This document shows, one piece after another, positions 50,779-59,928 of a DNA stretch of 64,000 nucleotides (positions are counted from its first letter, which is position 1; every line of letters starts with the position of its first letter). The notes beneath the pieces were generated by a model. It saw only the letters and a program-made list of their open reading frames with translations, searched no databases and was not told the DNA's origin. Both the position numbers and the translations under genes were made by a program. Origin of the DNA: an uncultured Lachnospiraceae bacterium (GTDB lineage Bacteria > Bacillota > Clostridia > Lachnospirales > Lachnospiraceae). Location of the stretch: assembly GCA_910587155.1 (NCBI GenBank), contig CAJULA010000004.1, forward strand, positions 124,001 to 188,000, read 5' to 3'.

Positions 50779-52173
50779 TTAAAATCTGGACAGATACCTG
50801 TCATAATCTTTATAGGTGACCGTGACCCAACCGCTGGAGCCGGCAGTTTCGTAATTCAGGCCGACTTCCATGCCCAGTGGGGTATAGTATGCAATCACGC
50901 TGTCTCTGTCCCGCAGAAACTGTGCCAGTTCTTCGTCGGTAAGGGAATCCAGAAATTCCACACTGCCGTTTTGCCTCTCGTTCCTCTCGCGAAACTCTTC
51001 CGCAAACGCCGCGTCAATGTCCAAAAGGCTGTCGTTATCCAGAACCACACCGTTTCTGACGTCAATATTGATCGGATACAGATCCAGATGATAACGGTCA
51101 TCCACCATAATATATTCGTCCATCACAATGCTGATCATCTCGTCATCATTATAGGTCACATACGATGTAATATACACCGTATAGCTGTCCCCATATTCCG
51201 CATAGGCAGAATACTGCGGAAAATCATCCACATAATAGAGCGCAACCTTCTCGAGCGCTTCATTGAGCTGATCAATATTGGGTATATCTTCGCCTTCCAG
51301 CTCGAAATAATTGATGACGACATCAATGTTATTATCGGGATCTTCATTGGTGTAGGACTTCGTCTTTAAAGAATAGGCCACATTCTCATCTATGGCATCA
51401 CAAGGGCCATAATAGTACTCATCCTCCGGGGAAGGCACATAGGTATCCTCTCCGCTGTCCTCATAGTCATCATACTCATTGCTGTCATAAGGCTCATCCC
51501 CGCCGGACTCTCCGCCCGGTCTTTCCTCACCGCCATTTTCAAATCTGCCCACATATCTGCCGGATTCTCCGGATGCCAGTTTCATAATAAAATATCCGTA
51601 ATAAAAACTGCCTATTATGGTAAACAGGGCAAAAATTACCCCTACCACAATCCCCACCGTAATCCAGACTTTATTGTTTTTCTGAGGCTTCCCGTAAAAG
51701 GAAGGATCGACCCCCGGGCCGTAACCGCCCGGCTGCCCGTATGGATTCTGCTGCCACATGCCCGGCTGTCCCTGCCCGGGATTCTGCTGCCACATCCCCG
51801 GCTGCCCCTGATAGGGATTCTGCTGATACATACCCGGCTGCCCCTGGCCGGGGCTCTGCTGATACATACCCGGCTGCCCCGGCCCGGGACTCTGATAATA
51901 TCCTGCTCCCGGCCCCTGATACGGGAGCTGCTGACAGCAGTTCCCCGGCTGATTCCCGACAGCGCCCTGGCCGGGCCCCCCTGTCTGCGCCGGATTCTCC
52001 GGATAAACTCCCTGGCCAGCACCGCCGGCAACGGACTCCGGCGCCTGCGGAAAATTCCGTGAAGAATACACACCCTGTTCTTTCTGTTTCCGGCACTCCG
52101 GACAGACGCCATCTTCCATCAGAGAACCACACCTCGGACAAAAACTGTAATTGTCTTCTGTTTGCTGATTCAT
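50779..52173 (-). CDS. Zinc-ribbon, Gln/Pro/Gly-repeat membrane protein
   Basis: A 464-residue protein of unknown function. Residues about 12-28 form a zinc ribbon (CPRCGSLMEDGVCPEC). Next is a low-complexity region to about 155 with four to five 12-residue repeats of the type PGMYQQNPGQGQ. One membrane helix follows (VWITVGIVVGVIFALFTIIGSFYYGYF). A strongly acidic extracellular segment and a globular domain of about 190 residues complete it (to residue 464). The ribbon lies inside the cell and the globular domain outside. It stands between cinA and recA, a position usually occupied by no such gene, on the same strand. A sensory or envelope role is a guess. Confidence 0.75.
   Translation of the reverse strand: MNQQTEDNYSFCPRCGSLMEDGVCPECRKQKEQGVYSSRNFPQAPESVAGGAGQGVYPENPAQTGGPGQGAVGNQPGNCCQQLPYQGPGAGYYQSPGPGQPGMYQQSPGQGQPGMYQQNPYQGQPGMWQQNPGQGQPGMWQQNPYGQPGGYGPGVDPSFYGKPQKNNKVWITVGIVVGVIFALFTIIGSFYYGYFIMKLASGESGRYVGRFENGGEERPGGESGGDEPYDSNEYDDYEDSGEDTYVPSPEDEYYYGPCDAIDENVAYSLKTKSYTNEDPDNNIDVVINYFELEGEDIPNIDQLNEALEKVALYYVDDFPQYSAYAEYGDSYTVYITSYVTYNDDEMISIVMDEYIMVDDRYHLDLYPINIDVRNGVVLDNDSLLDIDAAFAEEFRERNERQNGSVEFLDSLTDEELAQFLRDRDSVIAYYTPLGMEVGLNYETAGSSGWVTVTYKDYDRYLSRF
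51720..51905 (-). repeat. Coding tandem repeat, about 36 bp units
   Basis: Four to five imperfect units of about 36 bp encode the Met-Tyr/Trp-Gln-Gln-Asn-Pro-Gly-Gln-Gly-Gln-Pro-Gly repeat of the zinc-ribbon membrane protein. The repeat is coding and has no spacers, so it is not a CRISPR array. Such repeats can change length by slippage. Confidence 0.7.
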
Positions 52174-52204
52174 ACTCTCCCTCCTGACTCTCTTGATCCC
52201 GTAC

Positions 52205-53464
52205 TTACCGGAATGTTACCTCACTGTAATATTCCAGAATACAATGACGCATCAGTGTCAGCGCGGCTACCACGCTGTTCTCCCGGACTTTATTGCGATT
52301 GCCGGTGAAATGGTAAGATTTCACTTTTGTCTTGCCCCTCACCCGGCACGCGATATACACAAGTCCCACCGGCTTGGAGGAACTTCCGCCATCCGGCCCC
52401 GCGATTCCGGTTATGGCCACTGCCACATCTGCCCTGGAAGCGAGTGCGGCACCTTTTGCCATTTCTCTGGCTACATTTTCACTCACCGCGCCGTATTTGT
52501 CCAGAGAAGGCTTTTTCACTCCCAGCAGCTTATGCTTTGCTTTATTGGAATAGGTAACCTGCCCGGACTTAAAGACTTCCGATACGCCCGGCACCCCGGT
52601 AAGTCTGGCGGAAAGAAGCCCGCCGGTACACGATTCCGCAGTCGTAACGGTCAGGTGATTGGCCAGCAAAAGATCCACCACCGCCTGCTCCAGTGTCACT
52701 GCCTCATCCGTCGTATATACATTCATGCCAAAACGGTTTTTCAGTTCCTTTACCACCGGTTTGATCAGCTTCTTTGCTTCTTTTTCCGCAGATGCCCTTG
52801 CCGTGATCCTAAGATGCACCTCACCGGTTTTGGCATAGGGGGCAATGGTCGGATTGCTCTGCGCCGCGATCAGATCCGCCACCATCGTTTCGGCCTTACT
52901 CTCTCCAATGCCGCAGAGCTTGACAGTCTGGGAATGGATCACACCCGGCACTGCCCCGGCCAGATACGGAGCGATGGCATTCTCAAACATGGGAATCAGC
53001 TCACCGGGAGGCCCCGGCAGCAAGATAACACGTTTTTCCTCTTTTTCCATTATAATGCCGGGCGCCGTACCGTTCTCATTATCAATCACAATCGCGCCTT
53101 CAGGCACCATGGCCTGCTTCCAGTTATTCTCTGTCAGTTCGAGCTTCCGCCTGGAAAAGTATTCCTGCAGACGCTTCGCCGTATGTTCATCGCGGGTAAG
53201 AGCCATGCCCATAACCCCGGCAGCGGTCTCCTTCGTCAGATCATCCTGCGTGGGCCCCAGCCCGCCTGACAGGATCAGCACATCCGAACGCGAAAGTGCG
53301 GTGTGCAGAATCTGTGCCAGCCGTCCGGCATTGTCTCCCACAACTGTCTGATAGAAACACGAAAGGCCCAGACGGGCGCACTGCTCCGCCAGATAAGCGG
53401 CATTGGTATTTACAATATTCCCAAGCAACAGTTCCGTACCTACCGAAATCAGTTCTACGGTCAT
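52205..53464 (-). CDS. cinA: CinA family protein (competence/damage-inducible protein A)
   Basis: A 419-residue protein with an N-terminal MoCF/MoaB-like domain (ELISVGTELLLGNIVNTN, SGGLGPTQDDLTKE, LLPGPPGEL) and a C-terminal CinA amidase domain (TTAESCTGGLLSARLTGVPGVS, GIAGPDGGSSSKPVG). Known members act as ADP-ribose pyrophosphatase and nicotinamide-mononucleotide deamidase in NAD recycling. The start overlaps the pgsA 3' end, whose last codons hold the GGAGG site. The pgsA-cinA-recA order is a common Firmicutes arrangement. Confidence 0.94.
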   Translation of the reverse strand: MTVELISVGTELLLGNIVNTNAAYLAEQCARLGLSCFYQTVVGDNAGRLAQILHTALSRSDVLILSGGLGPTQDDLTKETAAGVMGMALTRDEHTAKRLQEYFSRRKLELTENNWKQAMVPEGAIVIDNENGTAPGIIMEKEEKRVILLPGPPGELIPMFENAIAPYLAGAVPGVIHSQTVKLCGIGESKAETMVADLIAAQSNPTIAPYAKTGEVHLRITARASAEKEAKKLIKPVVKELKNRFGMNVYTTDEAVTLEQAVVDLLLANHLTVTTAESCTGGLLSARLTGVPGVSEVFKSGQVTYSNKAKHKLLGVKKPSLDKYGAVSENVAREMAKGAALASRADVAVAITGIAGPDGGSSSKPVGLVYIACRVRGKTKVKSYHFTGNRNKVRENSVVAALTLMRHCILEYYSEVTFR

Positions 53465-53465
53465 C

Positions 53466-54005
53466 TCATTTGTCCTCCATAAATACCTGACGATTCTTTA
53501 TCATATAGTCGATCAGTGACACGATCGTCAGAATCACCGCCGCCCAGGTCACGATTTCCGTTAACAGCCGCAGGCTGTCAAGCCCCGCAATCAACAGACA
53601 GATCATAATCATCTGAAATGTAGTCTTATATTTTCCCCAGTAGCTTGCGGCAATTACAACGCCGTTATCCGCCGCGATCTGCCGCAGGCCGCTGATAATA
53701 AATTCCCGGCTGATGATGACAATCACGATCCAGGCGGCCAGCTGCCCCAGTGCCGTCAGACAGATCAGTGCCGCACTCACAAGCATCTTATCGGCCAGAG
53801 GATCCATCAGCTTGCCAAAATTAGTGACCAGCCCGTATTTTCTGGCGATCTTACCGTCCAGCAGGTCTGTCAGACTGGCTGTGATAAAGATGCCCAGCGC
53901 AATCCACCGATATGCCGCCTCGCCGGGCGATATAAGCATAAATACCACAAAAAAAGGAATCAGTAAAATACGCAGCATCGTCAGCTTATTCGGTAAATTC
54001 ATCAT
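53466..54005 (-). CDS. pgsA: CDP-diacylglycerol--glycerol-3-phosphate 3-phosphatidyltransferase
   Basis: A 179-residue membrane enzyme making phosphatidylglycerophosphate. The CDP-alcohol phosphotransferase motif DG-x2-AR-x8-G-x3-D-x3-D is read in DGKIARKYGLVTNFGKLMDPLADK, and about five hydrophobic helices surround it. AGGAG precedes the ATG at 54005, which lies inside the end of rimO (20-bp overlap). Confidence 0.94.
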   Translation of the reverse strand: MMNLPNKLTMLRILLIPFFVVFMLISPGEAAYRWIALGIFITASLTDLLDGKIARKYGLVTNFGKLMDPLADKMLVSAALICLTALGQLAAWIVIVIISREFIISGLRQIAADNGVVIAASYWGKYKTTFQMIMICLLIAGLDSLRLLTEIVTWAAVILTIVSLIDYMIKNRQVFMEDK

Positions 54006-55332
54006 ACATCTCTCCTGTCAAATCATATTCATGGGAGCCTGTGATCCTGACCCTGACAATTTCACCGCTGAGCAGCTCTCCGCCTCCGGTGAAAAACACA
54101 AGTCCGTCCACATCCGGCGCGTCTCTGTATGTCCGGGCAATATAAATATCCTCTTCCGGCAGCCTGCCCTCCACAAACGCTTCCATGACCGGCGCCCGCG
54201 AAGCAAGTTCTTCCGCCTTCTCAAAAGCTATGGCCTGTTGCAGTTCCATCAGCTCATCCCGGCGCGAAAGCTTTCTTTCTTCCGGCACCTGCCCTTCCAT
54301 CTCCGCCGCCGGCGTCCCCTCTTCCGGCGAATAAGGAAAAACACCCAGCCTGTCAAATTCCATCTCATTGACAAAGCGGTACAATTCCTCAAAGTCCTCC
54401 TGACTCTCTCCCGGGAACCCTGTGATCAACGTAGTCCTCAGACAGATATCGGGAATCTCCCGGCGCAGCTTTGCAATCACGGCACGAAGCTGCTCTCTGT
54501 CCGTCCTCCTGCCCATCCGCTTTAAGACAGTATCGCTGGCATGCTGAATGGGGATATCCAGATAATGGCATATCTTCCGCTCGGAGACAATGGTGTCAAT
54601 CAGATCATCCGTAATTTCCTCCGGATAGCAGTAAAGAATACGAAGCCAGGACAACCCCTCTATACCGCACAGCGCCCGCAGCAAATCCGGCAGGCTTTTC
54701 TTTCCATACAGATCCACGCCATAGACGGTAGTTTCCTGCGCCACCAGTATCAGTTCCCTGACGCCGCCTTCCACAAGCGTGCGTGCTTCCTGCAGCAGCA
54801 CTTCCATCGGGACACTGCGGTAGCTGCCCCGTATATGCGGAATAATACAGTAGGTGCAGTGTTTATCACAGCCTTCCGCGATTTTCAGATAGGCATAATG
54901 CCCGCCTGTCGTCAGGCGGCGTCCATCCGCATGCGCCTTCTGCGGGCTGTCCAGACCGTCAAAACGGTTTCTTCCCTTTCCGGCCAGCACTTCCTCCACG
55001 GTTTCCGCAATCCGTTCCCCGGAGGCCGTCCCCAGTATGGCATCCACCTCCGGTATTTCTTTTTGTATCTCTTCCTGATATCTCTGTCCCAGACACCCGG
55101 CGACGATCAGCCCACGCAGCCTGCCAGTCTCTTTCAGCGCAGCGATCTCCAGAATGGTCTGTATGCTTTCTTCTTTGGCATCGTTAATAAAACAGCATGT
55201 ATTGATTATGGCAATATCGGCCTCCTCACGCTCATCCGTGAAATGATACCCTCTGCTGCCAAGGGAGGCGAGCATGGCCTCCGAATCCACCAGATTTTTA
55301 TCGCATCCAAGGGACACAAATAATACCTTCAT
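53986..55332 (-). CDS. rimO: Ribosomal protein S12 methylthiotransferase RimO
   Basis: A 448-residue radical SAM enzyme adding a methylthio group to an aspartate of ribosomal protein S12. The UPF0004 domain has cysteines in SLGCDKNLVDSE, NTCCFINDA and AGCLGQRY. The radical SAM cluster motif is CDKHCTYCIIP, and a TRAM domain ends the protein. It follows rpoZ by 11 bp and overlaps pgsA by 20 bp. Confidence 0.95.
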   Translation of the reverse strand: MKVLFVSLGCDKNLVDSEAMLASLGSRGYHFTDEREEADIAIINTCCFINDAKEESIQTILEIAALKETGRLRGLIVAGCLGQRYQEEIQKEIPEVDAILGTASGERIAETVEEVLAGKGRNRFDGLDSPQKAHADGRRLTTGGHYAYLKIAEGCDKHCTYCIIPHIRGSYRSVPMEVLLQEARTLVEGGVRELILVAQETTVYGVDLYGKKSLPDLLRALCGIEGLSWLRILYCYPEEITDDLIDTIVSERKICHYLDIPIQHASDTVLKRMGRRTDREQLRAVIAKLRREIPDICLRTTLITGFPGESQEDFEELYRFVNEMEFDRLGVFPYSPEEGTPAAEMEGQVPEERKLSRRDELMELQQAIAFEKAEELASRAPVMEAFVEGRLPEEDIYIARTYRDAPDVDGLVFFTGGGELLSGEIVRVRITGSHEYDLTGEMYDEFTE

Positions 55333-55343
55333 CTCTTCAGCCT

Positions 55344-55577
55344 TTACTCTTCTTCGGTCAGTATCCGGATCCGCGATCTGTTTAATTCTTCAATCGCCGT
55401 GGAAAGCGGCTTGCCGCCTGCGCAGTCCACATAGGCATCATCGCCTGAGATCAGCTGTCTTGCCCTCTTTGACGCTGCCATTACAATGGAATACCGGCTG
55501 TTGACCACCGGCGCCTCGCCTTCTTCGACCCCGCTGTTCACGACCTTCATCAGGTCGGAGTAAGATGGATGTAACAT
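55344..55577 (-). CDS. rpoZ: RNA polymerase omega subunit
   Basis: A 77-residue omega subunit: YSDLMKVV, SRYSIVMAASKRARQLI (the conserved MxxAxRARQL core) and PLSTAIEELNRSRIRI. It aids folding and assembly of the beta-prime subunit. AAAGGAG 7 nt before the ATG sets the start at 55577; a longer frame to 55649 overlaps gmk. The gmk-rpoZ pairing is universal in this group. Confidence 0.93.
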   Translation of the reverse strand: MLHPSYSDLMKVVNSGVEEGEAPVVNSRYSIVMAASKRARQLISGDDAYVDCAGGKPLSTAIEELNRSRIRILTEEE

Positions 55578-55609
55578 ATATTCTCTCCTTTCAGATATCC
55601 GGGCACGGC

Positions 55610-56269
55610 TTACGACTGTCCCTGCGCCGTCCCGTCTGCATGAGCACACATTTCCTTTAACTGGGTTCTCAGCACTTCAATCAATTCCTGATTCCGTCCC
55701 GGCGCACAGTGTGCATTCTGTATCAGCCCATGCATCTGCTCCACACAGGTATCCAGATCATCATTGATCACCAGATAATCATAGGCTTCGATCCCCTCAG
55801 CCTCTGCCTGTGCCCGGCAGAGCCTTTCCTTTATCACGTCTTCTGTTTCTGTCCCCCTGCCGGACAGCCTGCGGCGCAGCTCCTTTATGCCAGGCGGTGT
55901 AACGAACAAAAGCAGCGCCGAAGGAAACATTTCCTTTACCTTCTGCGCCCCCTGTATCTCAATCTCCAGGATCACGTCCTTTCCCGCCAGAAGCTGCCGC
56001 TCCACATACTCTCTGGGGGTGCCGTAATAATTGCCGCAATACCGGGCATATTCGATCAGCCCGTTCTCCCGGATCTTCTGTTCAAAAGCTTCCCGTGATA
56101 CAAAGAAATATTCCCTGCCGTCCGTCTCTCCCGGCCGGGGCGGCCTCGTCGTCATGGAAACGGACAGGGCATATGTGTCATATGTCCTGACAAGCTGTTT
56201 CATCAGCGTTCCCTTGCCTGCCCCCGAAAAACCGGATACCACTACCAAAATACCTTTACGCTTCATCAT
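55610..56269 (-). CDS. gmk: Guanylate kinase
   Basis: A 219-residue kinase making GDP from GMP. Walker A is GFSGAGKGTLMKQL, and the GMP-binding region TTRPPRPGETDGREYFFVSREAFE is complete. The ATG at 56269 (or the next codon) lies inside the last codons of remA, a 14-bp overlap; the frame continues upstream to 56389 only as a shadow of remA. Length is slightly above the usual 205 because of a Thr/Ala/Gly-rich C-terminal tail. Confidence 0.94.
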   Translation of the reverse strand: MMKRKGILVVVSGFSGAGKGTLMKQLVRTYDTYALSVSMTTRPPRPGETDGREYFFVSREAFEQKIRENGLIEYARYCGNYYGTPREYVERQLLAGKDVILEIEIQGAQKVKEMFPSALLLFVTPPGIKELRRRLSGRGTETEDVIKERLCRAQAEAEGIEAYDYLVINDDLDTCVEQMHGLIQNAHCAPGRNQELIEVLRTQLKEMCAHADGTAQGQS

Positions 56270-56516
56270 CCTCTGCTTTCTCCGCCTGTGCTCTGCCCGC
56301 GATCGTCTCCGGCAGAAGCGCCGACAGTACGATCTGGCTGTTCTCCATGACCAGCACCGCTTTCGTCTTCCTGCCCTGTGTGGCATCAATGGCCGTACCG
56401 TTTTCCTTTGCCCGCTGTACCAGCCGCTTGACCGGCGCGGAATCCGGCGTCACCACTGCTATGATCTTGCTTGTATTGACTATATTGCCAAAACCGATAT
56501 GAATTAAATGATTCAT
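56256..56516 (-). CDS. remA: RemA/DUF370 family extracellular matrix regulator
   Basis: An 86-residue DNA-binding protein of the DUF370 family. It begins with MNHLIHIGFGNIVNTSKIIAVV and includes the SAPVKRLVQRAKENGTAIDATQGRKTKAVLV core. B. subtilis RemA activates biofilm matrix genes as a ring oligomer. It overlaps gmk and lies between YicC and gmk, the conserved order in Firmicutes. Confidence 0.92.
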   Translation of the reverse strand: MNHLIHIGFGNIVNTSKIIAVVTPDSAPVKRLVQRAKENGTAIDATQGRKTKAVLVMENSQIVLSALLPETIAGRAQAEKAEDDEA

Positions 56517-56531
56517 TCTTCACCGTATCAC

Positions 56532-57410
56532 TTACTCGATATTCTGTATCTGTTCCCGTATCTTCTCTATCCCTGTTTTCAGTTCTATCGCACAGCCGGA
56601 AATCTCCAGATCTGTCGTCTTGGAGAGGATCGTATTGGCCTCCCGGTTCATCTCCTGGGCAATAAAGTCCAGCTTCCGGCCCACACTGCCTCCTGCCAGC
56701 AGTGTCTCTCTTGTCTGCGCAATATGGCTTTTCAGACGGACCAGCTCCTCATCCACACATACCTTATCCGCGAAAATGGTGACTTCTGTCAGAATGCGGG
56801 ATTCGTCGAATCGCGTCTCATCCACCAGTTCCCGTATCTTCTCCCGCAGCTTTTCCTTATAGCGCGCAATAATCAGAGGCGAACGCTCTGTGATAAAGTC
56901 AACCTGTCCCTGCATCTGATCCAGCTTATCCAGAAGATCTTCCCGGAGGTTTCCGCCTTCCGTAATCCTCGTCTCCACAAAACGCTCCGCCGCTCCGCGG
57001 ACTGCCTTCTCCAGCCCCATCCAGAGCCCTTTTTCGTCAAGCGCCTGTTCTTCCATGGCAAACACTTCCGGATATCTGGACAGTGTGGATACACGGATAT
57101 CGTTTTCCAGAGAAAACTCCTCCGCCATCTCTGCCAGATATTTCATATAGGCCCCGGCCACATCCCGGTTATACCGGACACATACATTATTTTCCGTGAA
57201 ATCTTCATATGTGATATAGAGATCCACCTTTCCCCGCTCAATATACGTTTTGAGCAGACTCCTGATGGAAGCCTCGAAGAAATTGAGTTTCTTCGGAATC
57301 TTGATATTCACATCCAGGTACCTGTGGTTGACTGCCTTCATCTCTGCCGTAAACTTCCGATCTCCTTCGGAAACTTCGCATCTTCCGAACCCTGTCATAC
57401 TTTTGATCAT
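56532..57410 (-). CDS. YicC/YloC family endoribonuclease
   Basis: A 292-residue protein starting MIKSMTGFGR, with VKSHIAQTRETLL-like central helices and the C-terminal GRKLDFIAQEMNREANTILSK signature of the YicC family (YicC_N plus DUF1732). E. coli YicC is an endoribonuclease involved in sRNA decay. It is the first gene of the long run YicC-remA-gmk-rpoZ-rimO-pgsA-cinA, driven by a good promoter at 57493-57521. Confidence 0.93.
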   Translation of the reverse strand: MIKSMTGFGRCEVSEGDRKFTAEMKAVNHRYLDVNIKIPKKLNFFEASIRSLLKTYIERGKVDLYITYEDFTENNVCVRYNRDVAGAYMKYLAEMAEEFSLENDIRVSTLSRYPEVFAMEEQALDEKGLWMGLEKAVRGAAERFVETRITEGGNLREDLLDKLDQMQGQVDFITERSPLIIARYKEKLREKIRELVDETRFDESRILTEVTIFADKVCVDEELVRLKSHIAQTRETLLAGGSVGRKLDFIAQEMNREANTILSKTTDLEISGCAIELKTGIEKIREQIQNIE

Positions 57411-57492
57411 CGTGTACCTTACCTTCTTTATCCGGATTTACAGTTTACAAGACCGCACCCGCATGTGTATCGGTATACCAGTGCGCTTCCTT

Positions 57493-57521
57493 ATTATAAT
57501 GCAAGAATCTCCCTGCGTCAA
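57493..57521 (-). promoter_or_regulatory. Promoter of the YicC-remA-gmk-rpoZ run
   Basis: TTGACG (57516-57521), 17 bp, TATAAT (57493-57498) on the minus strand; leader about 75 nt. Confidence 0.82.
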
Positions 57522-57556
57522 GAACCGGAAGTATGACTGCTTCTGCGGCATGGGGT

Positions 57557-58042
57557 TTACTGTGACAACAGTTCAGCACCCTGTTTCCCCGTGATAAGGT
57601 CAATGGACATCTCCAGGATGCAGAAGGCTCCCCATGCGTGTTCTATATACCGGGCCCGTCCGGCGGCAGTATCATCCGGCGCGTATCTGAGCGCCAGCTT
57701 TTCAATGGCCTCCCTCTTTTCCCGATCCTCTTCCACAATCCGTATCCTGCCAAATACGATTACACTCTGATAGCGGGTCGTATATTTTTCCGGAACAACC
57801 TCATCCCGCCCAATGACGCAAAACGACGCCTTTTGATTCCTTCGGATGGCATCCAGCTTATGGCCGCTTCCGGCACAATGAAACCAGATTTTACTGCCAT
57901 CGTACACATAGCTGAGAGGAACGGCATAGGGATAGCCGTCATCCCCGTCCAGCGCCAGCACCCCTGAAGTACTCCCGGTCAGCACCAGATCCGCCTCTTC
58001 CATGGATAACATCTGTTTTTTCCTTCTCATTTCACGAAACAT
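57557..58042 (-). CDS. Pyridoxamine 5'-phosphate oxidase family protein (NimA-like)
   Basis: A 161-residue split-barrel flavin-binding protein. MFREMRRKKQMLSMEEADLVL opens it, and YPYAVPLSYVYDGSKIWFHCAGSGHKLDAIRRNQKASFCV is the classic FMN-binding region of the NimA-like group, some members of which reduce nitroimidazoles. The physiological substrate is unknown. It stands alone between the YicC promoter and the MATE gene. Confidence 0.88.
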   Translation of the reverse strand: MFREMRRKKQMLSMEEADLVLTGSTSGVLALDGDDGYPYAVPLSYVYDGSKIWFHCAGSGHKLDAIRRNQKASFCVIGRDEVVPEKYTTRYQSVIVFGRIRIVEEDREKREAIEKLALRYAPDDTAAGRARYIEHAWGAFCILEMSIDLITGKQGAELLSQ

Positions 58043-58091
58043 GACAACACCTCATTCCCATAATTTTAAGTACGATAATAAAAGCGTTTTC

Positions 58092-59453
58092 TTATGTTTG
58101 ATCCGACACAAACGGCCGGATATATTTGCGGTAAGTAAGCACAAACAGTACTATCGCCAGCAGTACGGACAGATAATCCGTGACAGGCTGTGCCAGAGCC
58201 AGAGTATAAGCTGAATGGAATACCTGATGAAAGGCAAACAAAATCGGAATATACAAAACCCCCTGGCGGCTGACCGACAGGACCAGCGCCGGAACTGCCG
58301 CACCGGTTGCCTGAATGGCATTGATCAGGACAAACAGGATTCCCATAACCGGCCCTGACAGGACATAGATGCGGGAAAAAGACATACCAAAGCCAAACGC
58401 ATCCTGATTGTCCAGAAAGGCGGTGACAAGCGGCCCGGCGCCCAGATAACAGATGATTGTCATCACCGCGCTCAGCCCAAAGGCAAGACAGAGGGAAAAT
58501 TTCAGCACATCCATGTACCGTCTGCCGTTTCCGGCGCCGTAACAGTATCCCAGCAGCGGCTGGATACCGGTTCCAAGACCGATCAGCAGCATCACCACAA
58601 TCATGTTAACCTTCATGGCGACCCCCAGCCCGGCCACAGCCATATCTCCGTACCCGGCCATCTTGTGATTAATCAGAATATTGGAAGTGCTCATCAGTAT
58701 GCTGTTGAGCGAGGCCGGTATTCCAATGGCCAGCACGCCCGCAGCAATGCCGCCTCTGATTCTGAAACCCGCAGGCCGCACGGAAAGCATGGTCTTTGCC
58801 GACAACAGATGGACAAGGTAAAAGACGGCGGAAATCATATTACTCAATGTGGTGGCTATGGCTGCGCCGGCCACATTCCAGTGCATCCCCAGTATGAGAA
58901 TGGGATCCAGCACAATATTCATGATATTGCCAAATACCATACCGGCCATGGCGATTTTGGCATTTCCTTCCGCACGGATAATGTTGCTGAAGGTATTGCT
59001 GAGAATGAGAAACGGAATACCTGCCGCCACGATATTCAGATACTGCGCTGCATAGCCGGCGGTATCCTCACTGGCACCTACCATACGGCAGAGCGGTTCT
59101 ACAAATATCCAGATCAGCACCATGGAAACCGTACCGATCACCAGGCCGGTCCAAAAGCAGAAAGAAGAGGTATTCTTTGCCTTTTCTCTGTTGCCCTCGC
59201 CCAACATTCTGGAGATCAGGGATGTGCCGCCAATACCGAACAGCATCCCCACCGCCATAAAAAACAGAAAGGCCGGCGTGGCCACACTGACAGCCGCCAC
59301 CATATAGGCATTCCCTGTCTTTCCGATGAAAAACGTATCCGCCAGATTATACAAAAGCACCATAATCATACTGATAATGGATGGTATAATATTGCCGAGC
59401 ACCGCTTTGGGCACCGGCGCATTTTTAAACAGTTCCGTTGTTTTATTTTCCAT
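58092..59453 (-). CDS. MATE family efflux transporter
   Basis: A 453-residue polytopic protein with twelve hydrophobic helices in two similar halves (LGNIIPSIISMIMVLLYNLADTFFIG in the first; GIPASLNSILMSTSNILIN in the second). It exports drugs or organic cations, driven by sodium or protons. It overlaps the MarR regulator gene by 11 bp and is co-transcribed with it, so is likely controlled by it. Confidence 0.93.
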   Translation of the reverse strand: MENKTTELFKNAPVPKAVLGNIIPSIISMIMVLLYNLADTFFIGKTGNAYMVAAVSVATPAFLFFMAVGMLFGIGGTSLISRMLGEGNREKAKNTSSFCFWTGLVIGTVSMVLIWIFVEPLCRMVGASEDTAGYAAQYLNIVAAGIPFLILSNTFSNIIRAEGNAKIAMAGMVFGNIMNIVLDPILILGMHWNVAGAAIATTLSNMISAVFYLVHLLSAKTMLSVRPAGFRIRGGIAAGVLAIGIPASLNSILMSTSNILINHKMAGYGDMAVAGLGVAMKVNMIVVMLLIGLGTGIQPLLGYCYGAGNGRRYMDVLKFSLCLAFGLSAVMTIICYLGAGPLVTAFLDNQDAFGFGMSFSRIYVLSGPVMGILFVLINAIQATGAAVPALVLSVSRQGVLYIPILFAFHQVFHSAYTLALAQPVTDYLSVLLAIVLFVLTYRKYIRPFVSDQT

Positions 59454-59892
59454 AACTACGCTCTTCTCCCTGTTTCAGATTCTGATAAAGCCGCTTCAGC
59501 AAAGACCCAAGCTGTCCCTGTTCTTCTTCCGTAAACCCCCGTAACATATCTCTGTTTACCGCAAACCTGATCTGATCACTCTCCGCCATCAGTCTCTCCC
59601 CATCCTCTGTCAGACAGATGTGACGATAACGGCCGCCCTCCGCGGGCGCCTGCCTGGTGATCAGACCTTTCTGTTCCAGAAGTTTTATGACATGGAGCAC
59701 ACTTGTATGTTTTACATCAAAAAATGAGGCAATGTCAGCCAGGATACAGCCTGTTTTCCCTCTGCGGTGAAGGTATTCCAGGATCTCCATCTGCGTTCCG
59801 GTCAGGCCATGACGCTTCAGATCACGATTGCGCCCACGCTCCAGCAGGTTATGAATCTTTTTCAGACAAATGCCGATTTCATTGGCAAACAT
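59443..59892 (-). CDS. MarR family transcriptional regulator
   Basis: A 149-residue winged-helix regulator: RDLKRHGLTGTQMEILEYLHRRGKTGC, recognition helix region FFDVKHTSVLHVIKLLEQKGLITRQ and the wing with AEGGRYRHICLTEDG. It probably represses its own promoter (59929-59957) through the palindrome at 59917-59928 and thereby the MATE pump. AGGAGG 7 nt before the ATG sets the start. Confidence 0.92.
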   Translation of the reverse strand: MFANEIGICLKKIHNLLERGRNRDLKRHGLTGTQMEILEYLHRRGKTGCILADIASFFDVKHTSVLHVIKLLEQKGLITRQAPAEGGRYRHICLTEDGERLMAESDQIRFAVNRDMLRGFTEEEQGQLGSLLKRLYQNLKQGEERSYGK

Positions 59893-59916
59893 CTCTCATC
59901 CTCCTCGCTTTGCTTA

Positions 59917-59928
59917 GTAGCATGCTAC
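59917..59928 (-). promoter_or_regulatory. Palindromic operator of the MarR-MATE unit
   Basis: GTAGCATGCTAC, a perfect 12-bp palindrome, directly follows the -10 of the marR promoter. MarR-type repressors bind such sites; assignment to this protein is inferred. Confidence 0.6.

Noticed and set aside
51720..51905. Regular repeats resembling a CRISPR array
   Set aside because: The units are contiguous, in frame and encode a Gln/Pro/Gly-rich repeat; there are no spacers and no cas genes.
52193..53269. 358-codon plus-strand frame opposite cinA
   Set aside because: Antisense shadow; cinA is supported by both of its domains and by gene order.
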